Source: Oscillospiraceae bacterium
GTDB lineage: Bacteria; Bacillota; Clostridia; Oscillospirales; CAG-272
DNA: 7,924 nucleotides
Direction of reading: 5' to 3'
Assembly: GCA_009779295.1 (NCBI GenBank)
Contig: WREN01000099.1
Span: forward strand, 1-7,924
A model generated the notes under the pieces. The model was given only the letters and a program-made list of their open reading frames with translations. It made no database searches and had not been told where the DNA came from. Positions 1 to 6,510 of the stretch are shown here, in pieces; position 1 is the stretch's first letter, and each line of letters begins with the position of its first letter. Position numbers and translations under genes: made by a program.

Positions 1-1817
1 ACCGCGTCAAATACAGGCTGTTTCTTTTGGCTCAAGATATATTCTGCATATTTATCGCTCAGCGACGCGAGGTTATCCCAAATGCTTTGGTCGAGCAGCC
101 AGCCGGTCGCGCCCAAATCCATCGCCCATACAGCGTTGCCGTGAACCATACCCATTCCGATTTCACGGCGGTGGACTTGATAAATGTCCTCGAGTGATTT
201 AAGTTTCGGGAGATATGTTTCATCGGGCGAGTTGTTGACAAACGTGCGCTGGTCGCTTTCCTGAAACCAAAGTTTGCCGTGACGCATTACAGAATCCGCA
301 GCCGTCATGTACGCGCTCGTCGCGCCTACGGAAGCGTTCGGACCTGTACGGTCGGCATATGAAACGGGCGCGGCGAAACCGTCGAGATATTCGCTTTCAA
401 GCAGACGTTTCATATTGTAATGTCCCGATTGCGCATCGGAGAGTTCGAAAACGTAACCGTAAAACGCTATGACAAGCACTTCATTATCTGACACTTCTTT
501 AATCGCTTTCGCGAATTCATCTATCCGCCCCGATACCAGTTCTCCGATGTAATCGAAATAATCCACATATTTCTGTTCTTTGGGTGTGAGAAGCATTGTA
601 TTCGGATAGGAATGGTCGTCGGAGGTATTGTTGGGCAGATCGCGCGGAACGGCGGCGTCGGATATCGCGTAAGTTACGCCCCAAGCAGCGCGGAAATTAT
701 CGTCGGTTTGATATTTTCCGCGGAGCCAGTTTCTGAACGACGCGCTGTTCGTTTCGGAAACGTCTGAACCGTATTCACGGAATCCCTGCTCGAACCATTC
801 GCCTTTTTCTAAGTGTATGCAAATCAAATGATCCGCGTAATCCTCCGACGTACGCATGTATTTTACAATAGCCTGCAATCGTGCCGTCGCCTCTTCCGCC
901 CACTTATCCGACGCAGTTGAAGCCATCGCTGCAAAAGAACCGTCTACATATTCTATCCGGTTTTGAGGACGCCAATCGTCCTCGGCAACGGCAGCGGGAT
1001 TGTAATACGCTCCGGTGTTTACGCGCAGAATGATCTTACCGTAAGGGTCGCCGCGAAGGATTGCGTCCATGCAATCGCGCAGCCTCTGAAAATTATAGCT
1101 TTCAATATCATAATCAAAGTTAATATTGTATATCACCGAATGTAAATGTATACCGGCGGCGGCCGCGAGAGCGGCCTGTTCGGTAACGTTTCTGCCGATG
1201 TCGGTATTACCGAAAAATACTGTCGGAACGACATATTCGCCGTCCAGATAGATTTGGGGAATCCCGCTTTCCTCATTGACAATAATTTTCGCGTTAACCG
1301 GTTTCCCGATGTATCCAGGGTCAGACATTATTATAACCTCCTTATTTGTTTCCATGTTAATAATTTTATTTAGTATATTGATATTTTTCGGGACGGATAT
1401 TCCAGTTTCGGTAACGAATTGTTGTATAAACGTTTCCACCGCTTCGTTTATTCCTTCAGGTGAAGCCGATATAAAAATTCGCGCGCCTTCTACGGTGATT
1501 GAATATTCATCAACGGAAACATTTGAATCCGAACGGTTTGTAATTCCGATGACGATTTCCGGCGCATTTTCGACAACTACGTCGTTCCTTCCGATCCAAT
1601 CCGTCTGCATGGCAAGTTTGACGCCCGTTACATTCAATATTTGGTCGCGCAATTTTACCGCGGCGTCAATCTCCCGCTGGTCCGCCGTGTCGGAGCGCAC
1701 GATCACATAACCGCTAACGCCTTCCGGCGATACGATGATAATTTCTTCCACTCCGTTTTTACAGGCAAAAAACATAAATATTATTGCGATTGGCAATATA
1801 ATCCGTAATAACCGCAT
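1..1817 (-). CDS. GH42-like (clan GH-A) glycoside hydrolase lipoprotein, 3' end cut by window edge
   Basis: This frame is open from the ATG at 1817 to the window edge, giving 605 complete codons without a stop. Residues 1-19 are a short lipoprotein signal (MRLLRII start, FMFFAC lipobox, Cys19), so the product is probably membrane-anchored outside the cell. Residues about 24-145 resemble the small alpha/beta domain that precedes many glycosidases, with EIVIGITNRS and YSITVEGARIFISAS. From about residue 170 comes a clan GH-A-like barrel. IHLEKGEWF (Glu340; Glu337 nearby) aligns with the GH42 NE acid/base region. FRNWLRGKY...AAWG (361-380) is typical of GH42. LWFQESDQRT gives nucleophile candidate Glu520, about 180 residues further on as expected for GH42. 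RREIGMGMVHG...WAMDLGATGW (550-573) is also family-like. The start lies 1 nt after the binding-protein stop, with only a weak GGAAG ribosome site. Substrate is unknown; a beta-galactosidase-like activity is inferred. A strong internal start at codon 164 is listed separately. Confidence 0.8.
   Translation of the reverse strand, partial: MRLLRIILPIAIIFMFFACKNGVEEIIIVSPEGVSGYVIVRSDTADQREIDAAVKLRDQILNVTGVKLAMQTDWIGRNDVVVENAPEIVIGITNRSDSNVSVDEYSITVEGARIFISASPEGINEAVETFIQQFVTETGISVPKNINILNKIINMETNKEVIIMSDPGYIGKPVNAKIIVNEESGIPQIYLDGEYVVPTVFFGNTDIGRNVTEQAALAAAAGIHLHSVIYNINFDYDIESYNFQRLRDCMDAILRGDPYGKIILRVNTGAYYNPAAVAEDDWRPQNRIEYVDGSFAAMASTASDKWAEEATARLQAIVKYMRTSEDYADHLICIHLEKGEWFEQGFREYGSDVSETNSASFRNWLRGKYQTDDNFRAAWGVTYAISDAAVPRDLPNNTSDDHSYPNTMLLTPKEQKYVDYFDYIGELVSGRIDEFAKAIKEVSDNEVLVIAFYGYVFELSDAQSGHYNMKRLLESEYLDGFAAPVSYADRTGPNASVGATSAYMTAADSVMRHGKLWFQESDQRTFVNNSPDETYLPKLKSLEDIYQVHRREIGMGMVHGNAVWAMDLGATGWLLDQSIWDNLASLSDKYAEYILSQKKQPVFDA
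1326..1342 (-). promoter_or_regulatory. Internal Shine-Dalgarno and in-frame ATG (Met164) in the GH42-like gene
   Basis: On the minus strand the sequence AAGGAGGT, a full match to the 16S anti-Shine-Dalgarno, precedes an ATG at 1328-1326 with an 8-nt gap between AGGAGG and the ATG. The ATG is in frame (codon 164) and sits between the N-terminal domain and the catalytic barrel, in a locally AT-rich stretch (about 1326-1385). It is a better ribosome site than that of the annotated start at 1817. It could yield a shorter, signal-less cytosolic enzyme, or be the relic of two fused genes. That it is used is inference. Confidence 0.5.
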
Positions 1818-1818
1818 A

Positions 1819-3294
1819 TCAATTCACTTCCAAATACTGCTCATAAAGATTCGCGAGATTTGTTTCAGCCTGTTTTTCATACGCGGCGTAAAAAGACGCG
1901 AAATCGTGGCTGGGATGGTTGACAAGCCTGAACCCCGTATAAGAGAGATCCCATGAAATCGTCGCGTCGAAATAACCGTAATCGAATATGCGGTTGTCGC
2001 GTATAATATCGAGCATAGCGGCTGAATCGTCGTCGCGCGCGTATTTTACCTGCAGGGCCTGCTCATAAAACGTAGGGACGACATTCCGGTAACCTTCCGC
2101 CGCGAACGCTTCGAGGATAATGGAAGTACGGTCTAAATCACGGGCGGTCACGGGAACCGAAAATATATTCTGCCCCGCGTCAACCAGAGAGGGATATTTA
2201 TCGACTATTTCATTAAACTTCGGAAACGGGATTATCCCTATATCACTCTCCATATCGCGCAATGAAACCAACGAACCCATAGAAGCGTGCGCTATCATAC
2301 AAAGATCGTTGCGGAACATGCTTCCACCCGTATATGCCGGGGAATAGCCGTCAATATAAAAATTGTAGTTATCGGCGAGATCAAAGAATTTTTCAAAAAT
2401 ATTTATTGTGCGTTCATTATACACGGTCAGCGACGGAACGCCGTCGCTATCAAGCGTAATGATGCGGTCTCCGGCCATATAAAACGCCTGTATAGGCGCG
2501 CCCCAACTTCCCGTCGTAAAACCGTATAAGTCTTCACCCGGCGTTTGCTGTCCGTCGCCGTTCAAGTCGATCGACGAATCTTTAACAATCTGAGCAAATT
2601 TATCGAACGTCCATGTTCCGTCAATAACCGACTTATACGGATACTCCAGCACATATTTGTCGAACAGGTTCTTATTGAAAACCATACAGAATGTAGCGCC
2701 TATACTCAAATGGCTAATATCGCCGGTCATTGCGAACAACCTGTTTGCGATCGCAAGATTTTCCGCGAAGTCGTGATCCCACCAAGGCTTGTCAAGGTTG
2801 ATGTACAGAAGATCGGTTTTCCAATCGACCACATAACTTTGTTTTGCGTAAACAAACGCGAAAGCTCCGTGAAGCCCCAGAACGTCGTTTACGTCCTCAT
2901 CCGCCAATATCGCGTTGACGGCGGTTGTGGTATACGTAGTATTTTGTGTTGTATCAAAATTGAATTTTATGTTGACGTTAAAACGTTCTGATACCGCCAT
3001 GTTACGCGCGAAAACCGCGTCGTTGATTATGTCGCCCGTTTCGGTTTCCGCGACAAAATCCTGATTGGTTCCCGTTTCTACCCTGAGATAGACGGTAAAA
3101 TCATACCCTTCAAAGTCCCTTTCGGGCAGATCGTCCTTGGCGTTTCTGCGAGCACTGTAAGAATCTTCTTCCCCGTCTTCCGCTCCGGATATATTCGTGG
3201 GATTGGTTTTTGGAGTCCCGTCGTTTTTCGAACAGGCTAAAACTGTGATGATAATTGAAAACATTAATAACAATATCAATAATCTTTTTAGCAT
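1819..3294 (-). CDS. Lipoprotein extracellular solute-binding protein of a carbohydrate ABC transporter
   Basis: This 491-residue protein starts with a textbook lipoprotein signal: MLKRLL, a hydrophobic core, then TVLAC with Cys21 as the lipidated residue. A polar Asn/Asp/Glu/Ser-rich linker (about 22-55) follows. The body resembles family 1-type solute-binding proteins of Clostridia and Paenibacillus, with GDIINDAVFARNMAVSERFNV near the N-terminus, DKPWWDHDFAENLAIANRLF, MTGDISHL and TWTFDKF. DLNGDGQQTPGEDLYGF at 243-259 looks like a calcium-binding loop. The expected role is capture of an oligosaccharide at the cell surface for an ABC importer; the ligand is not readable from sequence. The gene begins 14 nt after the GH36-like gene, with a strong CAGGAGGT site 6 nt before the ATG, and ends 1 nt before the GH42-like lipoprotein. 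No permease or ATPase gene is seen here. I am confident of the family, not of the sugar. Confidence 0.88.
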   Translation of the reverse strand: MLKRLLILLLMFSIIITVLACSKNDGTPKTNPTNISGAEDGEEDSYSARRNAKDDLPERDFEGYDFTVYLRVETGTNQDFVAETETGDIINDAVFARNMAVSERFNVNIKFNFDTTQNTTYTTTAVNAILADEDVNDVLGLHGAFAFVYAKQSYVVDWKTDLLYINLDKPWWDHDFAENLAIANRLFAMTGDISHLSIGATFCMVFNKNLFDKYVLEYPYKSVIDGTWTFDKFAQIVKDSSIDLNGDGQQTPGEDLYGFTTGSWGAPIQAFYMAGDRIITLDSDGVPSLTVYNERTINIFEKFFDLADNYNFYIDGYSPAYTGGSMFRNDLCMIAHASMGSLVSLRDMESDIGIIPFPKFNEIVDKYPSLVDAGQNIFSVPVTARDLDRTSIILEAFAAEGYRNVVPTFYEQALQVKYARDDDSAAMLDIIRDNRIFDYGYFDATISWDLSYTGFRLVNHPSHDFASFYAAYEKQAETNLANLYEQYLEVN

Positions 3295-3308
3295 AGAATA
3301 ACCTCCTG

Positions 3309-5456
3309 TTAAATATTAATAGCTGTGATTATAATTATTTCGCTTGTCAGCTTGCCGGGCAACCGGATCGGATATCCGTCCCTGATCAGCGATAACCCCG
3401 ATACTTCTACGCTTTCACGACCGTTGTCGGAATACACGCCGTAAGTTTTTGCCGGAGATATTCCCTTCGGATATAAACGGTATTCATCCGTTTCCGCTCC
3501 TTCAAGCCGAAACAGACCTACGAACGACTTATCTTTATCGGGCGAAGCGAGTTCCAATACCAGCCACTGCCCCTTTTCCATGTAACGTTCAAGCGGCGTG
3601 TGATGGTAGATACGGCTGACTCCAATAATCGGACGCAATTCCTCGCGGTAGAGTTTAAGCGCTTGTTTCCAAGCTCCAAGGCAATACAGGCTTAAACGGT
3701 CTAATCTATCCGCGATGGCGCAAACCTCAACGCTTCCCCCGAATATAAGCGCGCGTGAGAGGAAATCCGCGTCGGTTTGATGTTTCATGCATCCGCCAAG
3801 AGAAAGAACCTGTTCGGGCGCAAGCGCAAGCGTCATGCCGTAAACGGTGCGTATTTGTGACACCGGCGCGAAATTATCGGTAGCCTGCATCCAATCAAAG
3901 CGGCGCATCATTCCCAAATCGCTGCGTCCGCCGCCGCCTGAACAATTTTCAAAGTATAAATGCGGATATTTTTGCCGTACTCTTTCAAAAATCGCGTATA
4001 ATTTTTCAAAATATAACCATGAACTTCCCTCTATAACACCGTTAATCAACTCTTCGGACGGCTCTTTAAGCCCGCCGTCGATTCGGAACAGGTCGAGTTT
4101 GTATTTATCGATTATACCGCATATGGAATTGTACACATATTCTTCCGCTTCCGGTATCAACAGGTTGAGCGTCGGCATATTCCTGCCGTAAGCGCGTATG
4201 AACCATTCAGGGTGTTCGGATGCCAGCTTCGAGGAATAATCCATTCCTTCCGCTTCCATCCACAAACCACACATCATTCCCTTTGAACGCGCGTAATCGA
4301 ACACGTCGATTAATCCGTTTTCCAGAAGTTCATTTTCAAACCAATCGCCGCGCACGCTCGCCCATACTTTATCGGTCGAACCAAACCATCCCGCGTCGAT
4401 GATAAACATCTCCGCGCCGACCTGCGCGGCTATATCAACCTGATCCATCAGGGGCTTTTTATTGACCTGACAGTTCCCTATACCGGCGGCATTATAACTG
4501 ACCGGATAACGCAGCGGCTGATTGCGTTTAGGTATAACGGATAAACGCAGATGTTCGTTAAACTCGTTGACGCATGTGTCTAAATCGCCGTATATCTGCC
4601 CGATATGGATTTTCGGCGAAACGACCGAATCACCGGGCTTTATAACACGACAGACCGAACGTTTATCCGCGCCGACTTTGAAATGCACGTAATCGGCGTT
4701 CGTAACGTGACGCGCGTAATAATAATCGCCGCCGCGCGTAAATTCCGCTTGGGTCATCATGGAAGTTTCTATGTGTATCATAGTGAGCTGACATGAAACG
4801 TCATTTTTAAGAACATACATTGGCGGGTTGAACAATCCGCGTTCATAGCCGAATTTCAAAGTTGCTTTAGGCAAATCCTGCCAGTAAAACTCGCCTTCGC
4901 CGAGGTAATAATTGTCGAGGAAACTTCCCACCTGCGTTTTCGGCCGTAAATGCTCGGCGGAAAAAGTATTCCCAGGCGTTTCGGGGTAGATTATACCCGC
5001 CATAGGAAATAATCCGGTAACTGTAAACGGCATGTTCCCGGTATTTTCAATCTCCAGCCAGCGCACTAAAAAGCTGCTGCCGTCAAGCAAGGTACAAACG
5101 CGGACCCTCGCGTTTTTCATTGGGTACAGAAGGCTGACCGTATGTTTTTCGAATCCTTCGGGCGTTGTGCCGACCTGTTGATTTTCAAATTCAAAATAAT
5201 CGTGCAGCCTCATTCCGTCTATCTCAACCTCGAAGGCGTTGAAATGACTTTTATCGGCTTTAAAAGAATTTAAAAACTGAACGACATATTCCATGTATCC
5301 CCTTTTACCCTGAGCGGATGAATGGACCGCGCAGTAATTTCCGTTGTAAAAAGCGTCTTCCCATACGAAAGACCGGCTGTCGTATCGGCACCACGGAAAC
5401 CCCGGCGTTTCGTATTTACCCATAACGCTGTTCTGATCGTCGTAAAATACCGGCAT
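3309..5456 (-). CDS. GH36-like alpha-galactosidase (divergent active site)
   Basis: The 715-residue product has no signal peptide, so it is probably cytosolic. Length and order fit bacterial GH36: an N-terminal beta-sandwich (about 1-310), a (beta/alpha)8 barrel with the catalytic motifs, and a C-terminal beta domain. Visible motifs are MFIIDAGWFG (Asp354 to Trp357), GLWMEAEGM (397-405), DLFRIDGG with nucleophile candidate Asp460, ENCSGGGGRSD (503-513), and MQATDN with acid/base candidate Asp527. The 67-residue Asp-Asp spacing suits GH36. Several sugar-contact positions differ from the usual DDGW, KWDMNR and GLWfEPE motifs, so activity on plain alpha-galactosides is likely but not assured; alpha-N-acetylgalactosamine or another alpha-sugar is possible. 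The ATG lies 1 nt after the rubrerythrin stop (TGATATG) with only a weak GGGGAA site, implying translational coupling. The binding-protein gene follows by 14 nt. The pairing suggests hydrolysis of imported oligosaccharides. Confidence 0.85.
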   Translation of the reverse strand: MPVFYDDQNSVMGKYETPGFPWCRYDSRSFVWEDAFYNGNYCAVHSSAQGKRGYMEYVVQFLNSFKADKSHFNAFEVEIDGMRLHDYFEFENQQVGTTPEGFEKHTVSLLYPMKNARVRVCTLLDGSSFLVRWLEIENTGNMPFTVTGLFPMAGIIYPETPGNTFSAEHLRPKTQVGSFLDNYYLGEGEFYWQDLPKATLKFGYERGLFNPPMYVLKNDVSCQLTMIHIETSMMTQAEFTRGGDYYYARHVTNADYVHFKVGADKRSVCRVIKPGDSVVSPKIHIGQIYGDLDTCVNEFNEHLRLSVIPKRNQPLRYPVSYNAAGIGNCQVNKKPLMDQVDIAAQVGAEMFIIDAGWFGSTDKVWASVRGDWFENELLENGLIDVFDYARSKGMMCGLWMEAEGMDYSSKLASEHPEWFIRAYGRNMPTLNLLIPEAEEYVYNSICGIIDKYKLDLFRIDGGLKEPSEELINGVIEGSSWLYFEKLYAIFERVRQKYPHLYFENCSGGGGRSDLGMMRRFDWMQATDNFAPVSQIRTVYGMTLALAPEQVLSLGGCMKHQTDADFLSRALIFGGSVEVCAIADRLDRLSLYCLGAWKQALKLYREELRPIIGVSRIYHHTPLERYMEKGQWLVLELASPDKDKSFVGLFRLEGAETDEYRLYPKGISPAKTYGVYSDNGRESVEVSGLSLIRDGYPIRLPGKLTSEIIIITAINI

Positions 5457-5457
5457 A

Positions 5458-6006
5458 TCAATAATTCCCCGCGACTATTTGGAAATAGCTTTGCGGATGG
5501 CTGCATACGGGGCAAACTGCCGGGGCATCAATGCCTTCCGCTTGATGTCCGCAGTTCATACACTGCCAGATTTGCTTGTCGGCTTTGGCGAAAACTTTGC
5601 TGTCTTCAATGTTTTTCAAGAGGGCAAGGTATCTCGCTTCATGTTCTTTCTCGATCTTTCCGACTGATTCGAACAGGAACGCGATCTTATCGAAACCTTC
5701 GTCGCGCGCTTCTTGAGCCATCCTCGCGTACATATCCGTCCATTCGCCGTTTTCACCGTCCGCCGCCGCTTTTAAGTTTGACGTTGTAGCTGGAACCGCT
5801 CCGTCGTGAAGCAACTTGAACCATATTTTTGCGTGTTCCTTTTCGTTATCCGCCGTTTCTAAGAAAAATGCCGCGATCTGTTCATAACCGTCTTTTTTGG
5901 CCTGTGACGCAAAGTAAGTGTACTTGTTTCTTGCCTGTGATTCTCCCGCGAACGCTTCCATGAGATTCGCTTCCGTTTTTGTTCCCTTCAAGTTTAAGTT
6001 TGACAT
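5458..6006 (-). CDS. rbr: Rubrerythrin (diiron peroxidase with C-terminal rubredoxin domain)
   Basis: The 182-residue protein is a standard-length classical rubrerythrin, a cytosolic NAD(P)H-linked peroxide reductase of anaerobes. Residues about 10-135 form the ferritin-like four-helix bundle. The diiron ligand motifs are AFAGESQARNKY (Glu22), ETADNEKEHAK (Glu55, His58), EWTDMY (Glu88, Asp91) and GKIEKEHEARY (Glu119, His122). The C-terminal rubredoxin-like domain has two Cys-x2-Cys pairs, CMNC at 149-152 and CPVC at 165-168, for one Fe(Cys)4 site. All expected metal ligands appear present. An AGGAGG site made from the last two Arg codons of the upstream regulator precedes the ATG by 8 nt, so the two genes are tightly coupled. 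Co-transcription with a metal regulator suggests expression tied to iron status. The gene runs straight into the GH36-like gene. Confidence 0.96.
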   Translation of the reverse strand: MSNLNLKGTKTEANLMEAFAGESQARNKYTYFASQAKKDGYEQIAAFFLETADNEKEHAKIWFKLLHDGAVPATTSNLKAAADGENGEWTDMYARMAQEARDEGFDKIAFLFESVGKIEKEHEARYLALLKNIEDSKVFAKADKQIWQCMNCGHQAEGIDAPAVCPVCSHPQSYFQIVAGNY

Positions 6007-6011
6007 TGTTT

Positions 6012-6383
6012 TTACCTCCTAAAATTTTGTATATGTTTTTGTATCGCCGTAAAACTTTGTTCGCTTATATCGTGTTCCATTTTGCACGCGTCGTTTATCG
6101 CGGTTTTCTTATCGACACCCAAAAATATCAGCCAATCAGATATCAGCATATGCCTTTCGTACATCGATTCCGCTATCTTGCGCCCTTTTTCAGTTAATAT
6201 TATATAACCGTCGTTATCTATTTCAATATGTCCGTTTTCACGCAGATGTTTCATAGCTACGCTAACGCTCGGCTTGCTGTAATCAAGCTCATTCACAATG
6301 TCAATAGATCGGACTTGGTTTCCATCCTGACTTAACAATAAAATCGTTTCCAAATAATTTTCTGCTGACTCATGCGTTCCCAA
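6012..6383 (-). CDS. DtxR/MntR-family metal-dependent transcriptional regulator (TTG start)
   Basis: Starting at the TTG at 6383, the product has 123 residues: a winged helix-turn-helix (about 5-65, with IVNELDYSKPSVSVAMKHL as the recognition part and GYIILTEKGR as the wing) and a helical metal-binding/dimer domain (about 68-121). It lacks the C-terminal SH3-like domain of DtxR/IdeR, as in MntR. By alignment from memory, the metal positions are Asn9, Glu12, His78, Cys100, Glu103 and His104. The Cys-x2-Glu-His part is DtxR-like, while the length is MntR-like. I chose the TTG because AGGAGG lies 10 nt upstream and the conserved ESAENYLETI begins right after it. The frame extends to an ATG at 6443, but that would place the promoter inside the gene. 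It probably represses the divergent feoAB operon and perhaps its own operon. Whether it senses Fe(II) or Mn(II) is not settled by sequence. Confidence 0.9.
   Translation of the reverse strand: MGTHESAENYLETILLLSQDGNQVRSIDIVNELDYSKPSVSVAMKHLRENGHIEIDNDGYIILTEKGRKIAESMYERHMLISDWLIFLGVDKKTAINDACKMEHDISEQSFTAIQKHIQNFRR
6015..6020 (-). promoter_or_regulatory. Rubrerythrin ribosome binding site inside the end of the regulator gene
   Basis: AGGAGG here encodes the last two Arg residues of the DtxR-family protein and also serves as Shine-Dalgarno for rubrerythrin, with 8 nt to its ATG. The arrangement points to coupled translation of the two genes. Confidence 0.8.
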
Positions 6384-6393
6384 TTTTTTATGC

Positions 6394-6399
6394 CCTCCT
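6394..6399 (-). promoter_or_regulatory. Ribosome binding site that fixes the TTG start of the regulator
   Basis: AGGAGG on the minus strand stands 10 nt before the TTG at 6383. No ATG or GTG start in this frame has a comparable site, so this decides the start codon. Confidence 0.75.
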
Positions 6400-6413
6400 A
6401 ACTGTCTATATAG

Positions 6414-6443
6414 AGTATAACATGAACATAATAAATAAATCAA
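6414..6443 (-). promoter_or_regulatory. Predicted promoter of the regulator-rubrerythrin-glycan operon
   Basis: On the minus strand a TTGATT -35 (6443-6438) and an 18-nt spacer lead to TATACT (6419-6414), preceded by TG one base away as in extended -10 elements. Transcription would start near 6407, leaving a leader of about 24 nt before the TTG start. A 10-bp palindrome, TCTATATAGA (6405-6414), spans the predicted start, and a CAGTTAG half-site (6404-6398) overlaps the ribosome site; both could take part in autoregulation. Assigned by eye. Confidence 0.6.
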
Positions 6444-6473
6444 TAGAAATTTGTAATTTTTTGTATCAGGCTA

Positions 6474-6502
6474 TTGACATTTTAGTTAGTTTATGCTAAC
6501 CT
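6474..6502 (+). promoter_or_regulatory. Predicted feoAB promoter
   Basis: A perfect TTGACA -35 (6474-6479) is followed after 17 nt by TAACCT (6497-6502), a weak -10 rescued by a TGC extension (6494-6496). The start point would fall near 6509. The -10 overlaps the right arm of the first inverted repeat, so a bound regulator would block RNA polymerase. The -10 hexamer is poor and is the weak part of this call. Confidence 0.55.
6485..6500 (+). promoter_or_regulatory. Candidate metal-regulator operator 1 (GTTAG-n6-CTAAC)
   Basis: GTTAGTTTATGCTAAC is an inverted repeat with perfect 5-nt arms and a 6-nt centre, lying in the spacer and -10 of the predicted feo promoter. The outer bases TTAGTTAG and CTAACCTA resemble DtxR/IdeR half-sites (TTAGGTTAG and CTAACCTAA), though the centre is longer than the single base of the classical DtxR box. 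Binding by the adjacent regulator is inferred. Confidence 0.6.
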
Positions 6503-6510
6503 ATATAACA

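Noticed and set aside
1276..1710. 144-codon open frame on the plus strand
   Set aside because: It lies wholly opposite the GH42-like gene, has no ribosome site or recognizable domain, and includes the complement of the internal Shine-Dalgarno.
2545..2991. 148-codon open frame on the plus strand
   Set aside because: Antisense to the well-supported solute-binding protein; composition is that of a reverse-strand shadow.
3295..3308. Possible terminator or promoter between the GH36-like gene and the binding protein
   Set aside because: The 14-nt gap holds only a ribosome binding site and no hairpin or promoter boxes.
5322..5789. 155-codon open frame on the plus strand
   Set aside because: It crosses the GH36/rubrerythrin border on the opposite strand and has low-complexity Arg/Ser-rich content with no domain.
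6405..6414. 10-bp palindrome TCTATATAGA as an operator of its own
   Set aside because: A short AT-rich palindrome at a promoter start is expected by chance; it is mentioned only as part of the promoter description.
6384..6443. Longer form of the regulator from the ATG at 6443
   Set aside because: It would add 20 residues (including LLCSCYTLYRQLGG) unlike the family and would put the promoter and ribosome site inside the gene; the TTG at 6383 fits better.
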